From UBA6181 sp016934015 (GTDB lineage Bacteria; Bacillota_I; Bacilli_A; Acholeplasmatales; Acholeplasmataceae), in NCBI GenBank assembly GCA_036584525.1, contig JAZHDG010000010.1:1-32960 (forward strand): a stretch of DNA of 32,960 nucleotides, read 5' to 3'. The notes under the pieces were generated by a model. The model worked only from the letters and a program-made list of their open reading frames with translations, was not told where the DNA came from and made no database searches. A program made the translations under genes and the position numbers. Shown here one piece after another: positions 23,261 to 31,050 of the stretch. Each line of letters opens with the position of its first letter. Positions within the stretch are counted from its first letter, which is position 1.

Positions 23261-24262
23261 TTAATTTTTGGGGACAATATGATGATGTTCAAGCACTTTT
23301 TTGAAAATTTCTTGATATATATCTGGGTGGTCTTGTAAGTATTGTTTTGCATTTTCACGACCTTGTCCAATCTTTTCGCCTTTATATGCAAACCATGCAC
23401 CACTCTTTTGAATAATATCAATTTCGGATGCTAAATCAACAACTTCTCCCGTTTTAGAAATACCTTGTCCGTAAATAATATCAACGGAAGCTGCCTTAAA
23501 TGGAGGAGCCACTTTATTTTTAACAACTTTAATGTTCGCTTTATTCCCAATGATGTCTGTTGCACTTTTGATTTGTTCTGATCTTCTAATTTCAAGTCGT
23601 ACAGAACTATAAAATTTTAAAGCTCTTCCCCCTGGAGTTGTTTCAGGATTTCCAAACATCACACCAACTTTTTCACGAATTTGATTAATAAAAATTGCTG
23701 TTGAACTCGCTTTTGAAATGACACCGGATAATTTACGCATTGCTTGACTCATCAGTCTTGCTTGTAAACCAATATGTGAATCACCCATTTCACCATTAAT
23801 TTCCGCTTCTGGAACTAGTGCCGCTACAGAGTCAACAACGATCATATCGACTGAGCCACTACGAATTAAAGCTTCAGCAATTTCTAAAGCCTGTTCTCCA
23901 GTATCTGGTTGCGACAAAATAAGGTTATCAATATCAACACCCAATGCTCTTGCATATTTTGGATCTAAGGCATGTTCTGCATCGATAAATGCAACAATAC
24001 CACCTTGTTTTTGAGATTCAGCCATTGCATGTAGTGCTAAAGTAGTTTTCCCTGAACTTTCTGGTCCATAGATTTCAATAATTCTACCTTTTGGATAACC
24101 ACCAATACCAAGTGCGATATCTAAACTCAATGATCCAGATGGTGTAATTTCAATATTTCTTTCAGCTTCATCACCTAAACGCATGACTGAGCCTTTACCG
24201 TATTGTTTTTCTATTTGTTTCATTGCAGCCTCGAGGGCTTGCTGTCTTTTATCCTTGTCCAT
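23261..24262 (-). CDS. recA: Recombinase RecA
   Basis: ATP-dependent strand-exchange protein for homologous recombination and repair. The 333 residues include the N-terminal helix (ALEAAMKQIEKQYGKGSVM), Walker A GPESSGKT, the DAEHALDP stretch, MIVVDSVAALVP (Walker B), the L1 loop region (EMGDSHIGLQARLMSQ) and L2 (GVMFGNPETTPGGRALKFYSS). The C-terminal tail is short and lacks the acidic end of E. coli RecA. I take the ATG at 24262, seven bases after GGAGG; a GTG at 24265 is only four bases away. It follows pgsA directly; the cinA gene found between them in Bacillus is missing. It could act on DNA taken up through comEA/comEC. Confidence 0.98.
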   Translation of the reverse strand: MDKDKRQQALEAAMKQIEKQYGKGSVMRLGDEAERNIEITPSGSLSLDIALGIGGYPKGRIIEIYGPESSGKTTLALHAMAESQKQGGIVAFIDAEHALDPKYARALGVDIDNLILSQPDTGEQALEIAEALIRSGSVDMIVVDSVAALVPEAEINGEMGDSHIGLQARLMSQAMRKLSGVISKASSTAIFINQIREKVGVMFGNPETTPGGRALKFYSSVRLEIRRSEQIKSATDIIGNKANIKVVKNKVAPPFKAASVDIIYGQGISKTGEVVDLASEIDIIQKSGAWFAYKGEKIGQGRENAKQYLQDHPDIYQEIFKKVLEHHHIVPKN

Positions 24263-24307
24263 CACTATACCTCCACCTTATATTAGGTCAAAACTTATGT
24301 TTTTACT

Positions 24308-24877
24308 CTAAATTGATTCCAAAATAATCTTACGATTCTTATATAAATAATCCATGCCACTCAAGAGTGTAAAGAATATGGCTAAATAAAATAAAATATC
24401 ACCAATCCACGTCGTCAAACCAAAATCATTAAAAAGTAAAACGATTAAAGCAACCATCGTCGTTGCTGTTTTAATTTTCCCGTAGATTGAAGCCGCAATC
24501 ACATTTCCTTTTTCGATTGCTAAAAGTCTTACACCAGTGACCATAAATTCTCTAACAATGACAATCATAACTGCCCATAATGGTACTCTATCTGGTATTA
24601 TCCTCATCAAATATAGAAGAGCCACCATGACTAACACTTTATCAGCAATTGGATCTAAAAACTTGCCGAATGTAGTAATCTGATGGTACTTTCTTGCGAT
24701 ATAACCATCTAGAAAATCCGTTAATGAGGCGATTATAAATAATAAGGCAATCATAAATTGGGCAACTGACATATTAAAAAAACCGATGGGGTTTCCTAAC
24801 GACTTTATATACATCAATACAATCATAGCTGGAATCATCATCACTCTTAAAAGAGTAAGTTTATTTGCAGTTGTCAT
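24308..24877 (-). CDS. pgsA: CDP-diacylglycerol-glycerol-3-phosphate 3-phosphatidyltransferase
   Basis: Integral membrane enzyme making phosphatidylglycerol phosphate from CDP-diacylglycerol and glycerol 3-phosphate, the product of gpsA. The CDP-alcohol phosphotransferase signature D-G-x2-A-R-x8-G-x3-D-x3-D is intact (from DGYIARKY to GKFLDPIADK). About five membrane spans are visible in 189 residues. It precedes recA by 45 bases and probably shares its transcript. The ATG follows AAAGGA at a slightly long spacing. Confidence 0.96.
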   Translation of the reverse strand: MTTANKLTLLRVMMIPAMIVLMYIKSLGNPIGFFNMSVAQFMIALLFIIASLTDFLDGYIARKYHQITTFGKFLDPIADKVLVMVALLYLMRIIPDRVPLWAVMIVIVREFMVTGVRLLAIEKGNVIAASIYGKIKTATTMVALIVLLFNDFGLTTWIGDILFYLAIFFTLLSGMDYLYKNRKIILESI

Positions 24878-24907
24878 TTCATAAACATCCTTTATCTTGA
24901 TACTTTA

Positions 24908-24916
24908 ATTTTACCA
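24908..24916 (-). promoter_or_regulatory. Extended -10 promoter of pgsA-recA
   Basis: On the minus strand TGGTAAAAT lies about 31 bases before the pgsA ATG. No clear -35. It is divergent from the rpsT promoter only about 20 bases away. Confidence 0.5.
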
Positions 24917-24933
24917 TAAAAATGTGTTAACTG

Positions 24934-24962
24934 TTGCATTTTTAAAGTGCTTTTGATACAAT
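24934..24962 (+). promoter_or_regulatory. Promoter of rpsT
   Basis: TTGCAT (24934-24939), a 17-base spacer and TACAAT (24957-24962), about 27 bases before the GTG start. Confidence 0.8.
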
Positions 24963-24989
24963 GGTTATGCGCATGTGGGAGGTGAAATT

Positions 24990-25250
24990 GTGGCTAATAT
25001 CAAACAACAAATTAAACGTAATAAAACGAATGAAAAGCGCCGTTTGCAAAACGCTTCTTTTAAGTCTTCTGTGAAGACAGCAATTAAAGCAGTTGAACAA
25101 GCAGTGGCTCAGAATGAAAAAGAAAAAGCAGCGGATCTCTTATCATTTGCTCATAAGAAATTAGACAAGGGTCTTGCGAAAGGCATTTATCATAAGAACT
25201 TCGTATCTAGACATAAATCGCAACTTGCACAATTGGTGAATAACCTTTAA
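24990..25250 (+). CDS. rpsT: 30S ribosomal protein S20 (GTG start)
   Basis: A primary 16S rRNA-binding protein of the small subunit. The 86-residue product starts MANIKQQIKRNKTNEKRR, is highly basic and helical, and ends in the SRHKSQLAQLVN region typical of S20. I choose the GTG at 24990, seven bases after GGGAGG; an in-frame GTG at 24975 overlaps that ribosome binding site and would add five residues that do not belong to the family. It is a single-gene unit with its own promoter and terminator, next to holA as in Bacillus but separated by the DnaQ-like gene and on the opposite strand. Confidence 0.96.
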   Translation: MANIKQQIKRNKTNEKRRLQNASFKSSVKTAIKAVEQAVAQNEKEKAADLLSFAHKKLDKGLAKGIYHKNFVSRHKSQLAQLVNNL

Positions 25251-25255
25251 AAATG

Positions 25256-25278
25256 AGACACAGCGTGTCTTTTTTTTT
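25256..25278 (+). terminator. Rho-independent terminator of rpsT
   Basis: AGACAC (25256-25261) pairs with GTGTCT (25265-25270) around AGC, followed by nine T (25270-25278). The T run touches the stop codon of the converging DnaQ-like gene. Confidence 0.85.
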
Positions 25279-25930
25279 AGCTTTTTTCTATTTCGAGTTG
25301 CCCACCACGTTGAGCAACATATCTAACATACGGAATTTGTAAGGTCACACGATATTTTGGATTATATCCGATGACATTGACGTACTTCTCAACATTATCT
25401 TTTTCGACTGCCATCTTTTTTAACACTTCAAGCGTAGCTTTAATATCATCAAGTGCACGATGTGTATTAGGTTCTAAGATTCCATAGGTCTTAACTGCAG
25501 CCTCTAATCGGTGAGGAAACAGATGACGGTCTTTATAAATCGCCATGACATCTAAAATGTCATTTTTTAATATATAATGGCGATCATGATACTTTTTGAT
25601 CCATTCCATCATAAAAGAAAGATCAAATAGTATGTTATATGCTACAAGCAATGTATTTTCATCATGGTACATTTCAAAAAAACGTTGAAATGCTTCTTCT
25701 TGAGTGACACCTTCGCGCAATAACATTTCATCCGTGATATGTGTAATCTCAACAATTTTATCTGGTAATCTTTTGTGTGGTTGAACCAGTAAAGATAGTT
25801 CATTAACGACTTTGTACTGTTCTTCTACCCTTTCTAAAAGAACGGCTCCAACTTCAATAATTTCTTCAAATCTTGCATCTAGTCCAGTTGTTTCAAAATC
25901 GAAAAGTAAAATTTTATGATGTTTTAGCAT
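25277..25930 (-). CDS. DnaQ-like 3'-5' exonuclease (DEDDh)
   Basis: A 217-residue exonuclease of the DEDDh group, as in the DNA polymerase III epsilon subunit and the PolC exonuclease domain. Catalytic residues are visible: D11 and E13 (FDFETTG), D103 (NILFD), and H157 with D162 (HRALDD). The conserved EITHITDEML stretch lies near 61-70. A C-terminal extension of about 45 residues is not part of the nuclease fold. It starts one base after the holA stop, with GGAG inside the holA end, so it is co-translated with the clamp-loader subunit. It could be a proofreading factor, a repair exonuclease or an RNase T-like enzyme; the substrate is unknown. Confidence 0.9.
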   Translation of the reverse strand: MLKHHKILLFDFETTGLDARFEEIIEVGAVLLERVEEQYKVVNELSLLVQPHKRLPDKIVEITHITDEMLLREGVTQEEAFQRFFEMYHDENTLLVAYNILFDLSFMMEWIKKYHDRHYILKNDILDVMAIYKDRHLFPHRLEAAVKTYGILEPNTHRALDDIKATLEVLKKMAVEKDNVEKYVNVIGYNPKYRVTLQIPYVRYVAQRGGQLEIEKS

Positions 25931-25931
25931 T

Positions 25932-26879
25932 TTAAGCTCCTAACAAGTATAATTCTAAGCCTAATTTTTTATCAATTTGTCCGCTTTTTATATCATAATC
26001 AAGCTTCGATAATTTCGATAAATGTGTTTCTAAGATTTCGAACGTGACACTTTGTGCATTTTTTACTAAATAATATGCTCGTCCACTCTTAATCCGAAAA
26101 TGATCAGCAATTTGATCTTGGCGATACCCTTTTTCAATCAATAATTTGGCATGCATAAGTTCTCGAACTTTTCCAACAATGTTATTTAAAATCCGAATAG
26201 GATCTTCATTTCTAGCTACTAAATCATAAAAGATTTCAATCGTTTTTTGTTGATTTCTTGATAATAACGCATTGGTTAACTCAAAAATATTTTCTTCTAA
26301 ATTCCGGCTGACTAAAAGTAATACTTCTTTCTCAGCTATGATTTTTGAATCATATGAAAATAACATTAATTTCTCAGCTTCTTGTGCAATTAATTGAAAA
26401 TCCATATTTGTTCTTTCTAAAAGTGCATCAATGGCTTGATCTGTAATTTGATATTGATATTTTGAAAATAAATTTCTCACAAACATTGGATACTCTTTTT
26501 TATCCATGTCTTTAATTTTTTCTAAATAACCAAATTTATGTAATTGTTTTCCAATCGGTGATGTTTCAGCTAATAATTCTTGTAATATAACCAATAAAAT
26601 ACAGTCTGGATTAGGTTTTTCAAAATAAGTTGCCCATTGTTGAACAATGGGATCACCTTGTTGTTCAAGGGCTTGAATATTTCTAACAACAATCACTTTT
26701 TTCTCAGCGAAAAAAGAAACTGTTTGTAAATCTTCTAAAACGTCATCTGATGAATTTTCTAACAAGTCATAGTGAATGATATTAAAGGGATCGACCTGAA
26801 AAGATTCAATCTTTTGTTGAAGTGTAAGATTAAGTAAAAAATCATTGTTACCATAGATTACATAGATTGATTCCGCCAT
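25932..26879 (-). CDS. holA: DNA polymerase III subunit delta
   Basis: Delta subunit of the clamp loader, which opens the sliding clamp. The 315 residues have the family layout: an N-terminal Rossmann-like domain opening IYVIYGNNDFLL, the middle VIVVRNI strand, a helical lid and a C-terminal collar domain with EENIFELTNALLSRN and the KSGRAYYLVKNA region. As usual for delta, there is no P-loop. The ATG follows GGGGG. It comes 33 bases after comEC, the same order as in Bacillus (comEA-comEC-holA-rpsT). A TATAAT overlaps the comEC stop and might give it extra transcription, though the -35 is poor. Confidence 0.95.
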   Translation of the reverse strand: MAESIYVIYGNNDFLLNLTLQQKIESFQVDPFNIIHYDLLENSSDDVLEDLQTVSFFAEKKVIVVRNIQALEQQGDPIVQQWATYFEKPNPDCILLVILQELLAETSPIGKQLHKFGYLEKIKDMDKKEYPMFVRNLFSKYQYQITDQAIDALLERTNMDFQLIAQEAEKLMLFSYDSKIIAEKEVLLLVSRNLEENIFELTNALLSRNQQKTIEIFYDLVARNEDPIRILNNIVGKVRELMHAKLLIEKGYRQDQIADHFRIKSGRAYYLVKNAQSVTFEILETHLSKLSKLDYDIKSGQIDKKLGLELYLLGA

Positions 26880-26912
26880 TTGATATAGCCCCCTTACGTC
26901 ATATCCATTATA

Positions 26913-29003
26913 CTAAAAATCGTCTTTAAATGGTAGATGAAGCGTCCACTTTCTCTTCTTTTCATGATACTTTAAAACGACGGTTCCATCTAAATCTGTT
27001 CGATAAATATTAACTTCATGAATGATAAGTCGATGTATAATTTCTTGGCTTGGAAATCCAAAACGATTTTCATACCCCGCAGAAATCCAAGCTACCTTTG
27101 GATTGACAAGTTTTAAAAAACCATTGCTCGTTGATGTTATCGATCCATGATGTGCAACTTTTAAAACATCACTTGCAAGATTATAACCATACATGTTGAT
27201 CAAATCTTGTTCAGCTTCTTGTTCAATATCTCCTGTAAAGAGAAATGTTTTTTCAAGAATTTTTATTTTTAAAACTAATGAATTATCATTTGGATTTTGA
27301 TAATGTTTAATAGGCCCTAAAACATCAATATTAAAATTACCACAAGTGATTGATTTACCGAAATGGAGTGGGAGCAGTTTGCCATATAATTCGGGGTATA
27401 TATCAAATATTGAAATGCCAACTTGCTCCACATCGAGATATTGAGTGATCTTAACTGCCTCTTTAATATGATCAGTATCCGAATGCGTTAAAAATAAATA
27501 ATCAAGATGGTATATTCCTCGATTTTGTAAAAACTCTAAAGATCCTTGATAACTGTCAATCATCATTTTGCAATCACGACTTTCAAAATAGAAGGTATCA
27601 CCCTGGCCAACATCGAGCATCATGACTTTGACACTTGATTCATAAGGTTTAACGATTTGAACAAAGAATAACAAGAAAATAATCAAGATGTGAATCAGCT
27701 TACGTTTATGAGATGAGGTGTAAAAAATAAGAAAAATATTGACAAAATACAAAAATATACTGAATGATGGTAGTGCTGGAAGAAAAAATTGAATGCCATA
27801 TACACTTACATCCTGAATCACTTTAAAAAAGATAAGCATCATTTGTGAATAAAAACCATCAAAACGAGGGATTAAAAGAGTCACCCAAGCCAAAAGGAAT
27901 GCAGGTCCACTCAAAAAAATAACAATCAATGGCATGAAAACCAATACGATGAAGTAATTTATGGCCTTAAATGGTATGAGAATGATTTGAATGATTCCAT
28001 TTACTTTTAATTGTTTAATCCACCAATTTTCTCCATGTAGCATTGGCTTTAGAAGTACTAAAAAATTCAAGATAAGATAGACCATGAGTAACCCTTGATG
28101 ATAGATAAAATAGGGATTAAACACAATTAAGCATAAAAACACACATTGAATTAAATCAAGATGCGTGAGTTTAAAATAAAATCGTTCATTCACCCAATGA
28201 AAGATATACATTAAAGTGATTCTTAAGATAGTCATCGAAAAGTCATAAAGATAAATAAACCATAAATAGATGAACAAAATGATTGTTTTTTGATGTTTTT
28301 GGCTCAAGTTAAATTGAAACATTAGTTTCTTGATGATCGATGTTAAAACATAAAAATGTAGCCCAGAAACAGAAAACAAAAAAAGGATACCTAAAGATTG
28401 ATAAGTTGTTTGTTCTTCAATGGATATTGATTTTTCGCCATAAAGGTAAGTTTTAATATAATCTTTTGATGATAATCCTTCAATACGATGGTTGATATAA
28501 TCTTTTAGATTGATATTAAATCCTTCTTGTATGAGTTCAATCTGATGCGTCTCTATTTCACCGACAATCCCTTGACTCAAAAAATAATGTTTAGGATTAA
28601 ATCCAAAGAATATCGTTTGACCACGATAAGATGAAACATCCCCTTGAATAAAAATTAAATCATTTTTGTGAAACTGATAATTGCTTGTATAAAAACGAAA
28701 TTTCATTAGCCGATGTTTTATCACGACAATATCATAGGATTCTGTTTTAATAACCTCTTTGACATAGACTTGATTTTGAATCGTTTTTGGAATTTCTCTG
28801 TAGTTTATCAAAACAAATTGGATAAGTATAATCGAACATAACACCCATAATAATTTCCATTTTAACTTTCTTCTTAATAAAAAAAGATAGATTATCCAAC
28901 AGGGAATCATCCAAACAAAGCGTAAACTTAAAATAAAAAAGAAAATCGCATAACCTTCAATATGAAGATCACGAACACGTGATATATGGTCTAAGATTTT
29001 CAA
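26913..29003 (-). CDS. comEC: DNA internalization channel protein ComEC/Rec2 (TTG start)
   Basis: Membrane channel that brings single-stranded DNA into the cell during natural transformation. The N-terminal OB-like domain lies at about residues 75-160. The competence domain follows with LGILFLFSVSGLHF (204-217) and many membrane spans to about residue 450. The C-terminal metallo-beta-lactamase domain has LDVGQGDT (463-470), HSDTDH (507-512), TGDIE (590-594) and VAHHGS (616-621), so the presumed nuclease site is intact. The 696 residues are full length. It starts with TTG at 29003, eight bases after GGGAG, overlapping comEA by 35 bases. The Bacillus comEB gene between them is absent. Confidence 0.95.
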   Translation of the reverse strand: MKILDHISRVRDLHIEGYAIFFFILSLRFVWMIPCWIIYLFLLRRKLKWKLLWVLCSIILIQFVLINYREIPKTIQNQVYVKEVIKTESYDIVVIKHRLMKFRFYTSNYQFHKNDLIFIQGDVSSYRGQTIFFGFNPKHYFLSQGIVGEIETHQIELIQEGFNINLKDYINHRIEGLSSKDYIKTYLYGEKSISIEEQTTYQSLGILFLFSVSGLHFYVLTSIIKKLMFQFNLSQKHQKTIILFIYLWFIYLYDFSMTILRITLMYIFHWVNERFYFKLTHLDLIQCVFLCLIVFNPYFIYHQGLLMVYLILNFLVLLKPMLHGENWWIKQLKVNGIIQIILIPFKAINYFIVLVFMPLIVIFLSGPAFLLAWVTLLIPRFDGFYSQMMLIFFKVIQDVSVYGIQFFLPALPSFSIFLYFVNIFLIFYTSSHKRKLIHILIIFLLFFVQIVKPYESSVKVMMLDVGQGDTFYFESRDCKMMIDSYQGSLEFLQNRGIYHLDYLFLTHSDTDHIKEAVKITQYLDVEQVGISIFDIYPELYGKLLPLHFGKSITCGNFNIDVLGPIKHYQNPNDNSLVLKIKILEKTFLFTGDIEQEAEQDLINMYGYNLASDVLKVAHHGSITSTSNGFLKLVNPKVAWISAGYENRFGFPSQEIIHRLIIHEVNIYRTDLDGTVVLKYHEKKRKWTLHLPFKDDF

Positions 29004-29475
29004 GAGTTACACTCCCAATATACTTCACGTGAATGAGATCATCAATCGAAAGAAACGATCCATTTAATTCTCGGTATATGATTAATGATGCAGCTCGCGA
29101 TTCGGTCATATAGGGAATATCAATGAGTTCTTTGAAGCTAGCTTCATTGATATTTACTAAAGTTTGCGGTTTATCCTCATTTCCATCAAGCACAGGCAAA
29201 TAGATTGTCCGATTCCTTGTAATCATTTCAGAATATATAATTTTTGAATCATCAAAGTCTGCATAAGGTGTTCCCGCATAACTTAACGCTTTTTGAATGG
29301 TGACAGGTTCAAAAAAGTGATAGGTACCTGCATACGGGAATGGTCCTTGAATATCGACTTCAAACATTTCGATTTCAGGTTTGCTTTGGTGTACATAAAT
29401 GGTTTCATTTTTTTGTGGCATTACTGCAAGTGCTAAAATCACTGTTAATCCAAGGGTTATCCATATCTTTTTCAT
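28969..29475 (-). CDS. comEA: Competence DNA-receptor protein ComEA
   Basis: Membrane-anchored DNA receptor for transformation. A short basic start and a hydrophobic anchor (residues 4-19) lead to an SLBB-like domain (about 35-100) and a double helix-hairpin-helix DNA-binding domain (106-165, starting LVNINEASFKELIDIPYM, with IGSVTLENLRPYI at the end). The 168 residues are slightly short for Gram-positive ComEA (about 200). The ATG follows GTGAGGA. It ends in TGA and overlaps comEC. No promoter was defined with confidence. Confidence 0.95.
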   Translation of the reverse strand: MKKIWITLGLTVILALAVMPQKNETIYVHQSKPEIEMFEVDIQGPFPYAGTYHFFEPVTIQKALSYAGTPYADFDDSKIIYSEMITRNRTIYLPVLDGNEDKPQTLVNINEASFKELIDIPYMTESRAASLIIYRELNGSFLSIDDLIHVKYIGSVTLENLRPYITCS

Positions 29476-29525
29476 TTTTCTGTCCTCACCCTATATTAGA
29501 TCCAGATGATTTTATTTACTTTAAT

Positions 29526-29554
29526 AAAAAAACACCGCTTAAATATAAGCGATG
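29526..29554 (-). terminator. Rho-independent terminator of the greA-yqe operon
   Basis: CACCGCTTA (29533-29541) pairs with TAAGCGATG (29546-29554) with one wobble around AATA, followed on the minus strand by seven T. The stem contains the methyltransferase stop codon. Confidence 0.88.
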
Positions 29555-30180
29555 ATATAATGCTTTCTTGGATCAATTCCTTCTTTAATCTCATATTTAA
29601 ATCCATATAATTCAAGAATTTCTTTATAATAACTCAAAGGATGAACATACTGTATGACTTTTTCTTGTTCGTCATTCATCAAAACTGAATGAATCAAACG
29701 ATTTTGGTTTCTATGAATCTCCCAAGTGTATTGAATAGGTTCATCTTCTGATTCAATGTATCCATCATATTCTGTCAGAACCGATGATTTATAGACATCG
29801 AAAATTAATCGTCCATTTGGATATAAAGCTTTTTTGATTTCTTTCATCACTTTTTTGATGCCTTTAAAATAATTTAAGACATCAAACATCATGACAATCA
29901 CATCAACTTTGATGTGAAAAGGTAATCTTAAATCGTGTTCATAGAGTGATGGATTGAAATTAAGTGTCATAAGTTTATCATATGCTAAAGATAGCATTCT
30001 TGAATCTAAGTCTACACCAATCGCATGATATCCTTTTGTCATAAATTCAACCAAAAGATAGCCACTTCCACATCCTGCATCTAGAATTAAATCTTCTTTT
30101 TTAAGATAAGGTTCTATAAAATTCAACAACTTTTCATAATCAACATCCGCCATCAATAAATCGTAAGATTTAGCAATCAT
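29539..30180 (-). CDS. Class I SAM-dependent methyltransferase (YqeM-like)
   Basis: A 213-residue Rossmann-fold methyltransferase. Motif I is LDAGCGSGYL (33-42), motif II has an acidic end in GVDLDSRM, and a VIVMMFDVLNYF stretch follows. The substrate cannot be read from the sequence. It overlaps the rsfS stop by one base (TAATG) and sits where Bacillus has yqeM, between yqeL (rsfS) and comEA. YqeM itself has no firmly known function that I can name; its place among ribosome-assembly genes suggests an RNA or ribosomal-protein substrate, which is inference. Confidence 0.88.
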   Translation of the reverse strand: MIAKSYDLLMADVDYEKLLNFIEPYLKKEDLILDAGCGSGYLLVEFMTKGYHAIGVDLDSRMLSLAYDKLMTLNFNPSLYEHDLRLPFHIKVDVIVMMFDVLNYFKGIKKVMKEIKKALYPNGRLIFDVYKSSVLTEYDGYIESEDEPIQYTWEIHRNQNRLIHSVLMNDEQEKVIQYVHPLSYYKEILELYGFKYEIKEGIDPRKHYIIAYI

Positions 30181-30494
30181 TATTGAATGCGCTTAATTCC
30201 TAATAGTCTTTGATCAAAACCATAATAAGCTCGATCATCAGCGTTAAATAAATGAATAATAACGTCTGTAGCATCAATTAAAACCCATGTGCCACCTTTA
30301 CCTTCAACATGGCGAATCTCGTCTGCGACGAGGGCTGATTTTAAATGAGTGATAGCCGCACTTGCTTGGCGTTCATTTGTTGTTGCAATAACGAAATAGT
30401 CATAAAATGGTGATGTTTTTTCAAAGTCGTATACTTTTAAGTCTTTTACTTTTAAGTCTTCTAATGCTTTAATAATTTTATTTAATTTTTCCAC
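30180..30494 (-). CDS. rsfS: Ribosomal silencing factor RsfS (GTG start)
   Basis: Binds ribosomal protein uL14 and blocks joining of the subunits when nutrients are low. The 104 residues fit the family, with the DYFVIATTNERQ, HVEGKGGTWVLIDATDVIIHLF and YYGFDQRLLG signatures in order. The start is GTG at 30494, six bases after AGGAGG, overlapping the yqeK end by 17 bases. It overlaps the next gene by one base. The product matches YqeL of Bacillus. Confidence 0.96.
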   Translation of the reverse strand: MEKLNKIIKALEDLKVKDLKVYDFEKTSPFYDYFVIATTNERQASAAITHLKSALVADEIRHVEGKGGTWVLIDATDVIIHLFNADDRAYYGFDQRLLGIKRIQ

Positions 30495-31050
30495 GTGTTA
30501 CCTCCTCGTAATATTGGAATGCTTCATATTGGTCAATCGAAGGGTTTATCCCTTTTTCGATTAAATAATCCATGCTAGATTTCATCGCATAAACTAATGC
30601 GAGATCTAAATCCGTTTTTGCTAAATTTCTCGTGATCTTTGCTTCTTCAAAATTTCGATTAGGTTCAGCAAAGTCAGCAACATAAATAATTTTTTCAAGT
30701 GTTGTCATATTGGGTCTTCCCCAAACGTGATATCTAACAGCATTAATGATATCAGTATCCTGAATACCTAATTCTTTTTGAATGTATATGGCTGCACTAT
30801 AAGCGTGATACATCACTGGAATATGACGAAACTTTTCAACTGTTTTTTGGTCAAGCCATTTGATTTGCTCTTCGATTGTATCATATTTTAGTAAATCATG
30901 TGTCAATGCTGCTATTGAAGCTTTCTCTATTGATACACCATAGATTTTTGCAAGTTCAACCGCAACCTCTTCGACGCCACATATATGTAAATATCGATGT
31001 TGATGGTGTTTTAATTTTTCTTTAACGAATGCTCTCAAATTTTCATTCAT
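30478..31050 (-). CDS. yqeK: YqeK-family HD phosphohydrolase (Ap4A hydrolase)
   Basis: An HD-domain enzyme; the YqeK family is described as a symmetrical diadenosine tetraphosphatase that splits Ap4A to two ADP. Metal ligands are visible in HICGVEEVAVELA, ALTHDLLK, the His in MYHAYSAA, and RYHVWGRP, followed by EKIIYVADFAEPNR. The 190 residues fit. It overlaps yqeH by four bases. In Bacillus nadD and yhbY lie between yqeH and yqeK; both are missing here, so the enzyme adjoins yqeH directly. Confidence 0.94.
   Translation of the reverse strand: MNENLRAFVKEKLKHHQHRYLHICGVEEVAVELAKIYGVSIEKASIAALTHDLLKYDTIEEQIKWLDQKTVEKFRHIPVMYHAYSAAIYIQKELGIQDTDIINAVRYHVWGRPNMTTLEKIIYVADFAEPNRNFEEAKITRNLAKTDLDLALVYAMKSSMDYLIEKGINPSIDQYEAFQYYEEVTRGKIK

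Noticed and set aside
26907..26912. Separate promoter for holA (TATAAT over the comEC stop)
   Set aside because: No acceptable -35 at 16-18 bases; a chance TATAAT is common in such AT-rich DNA.
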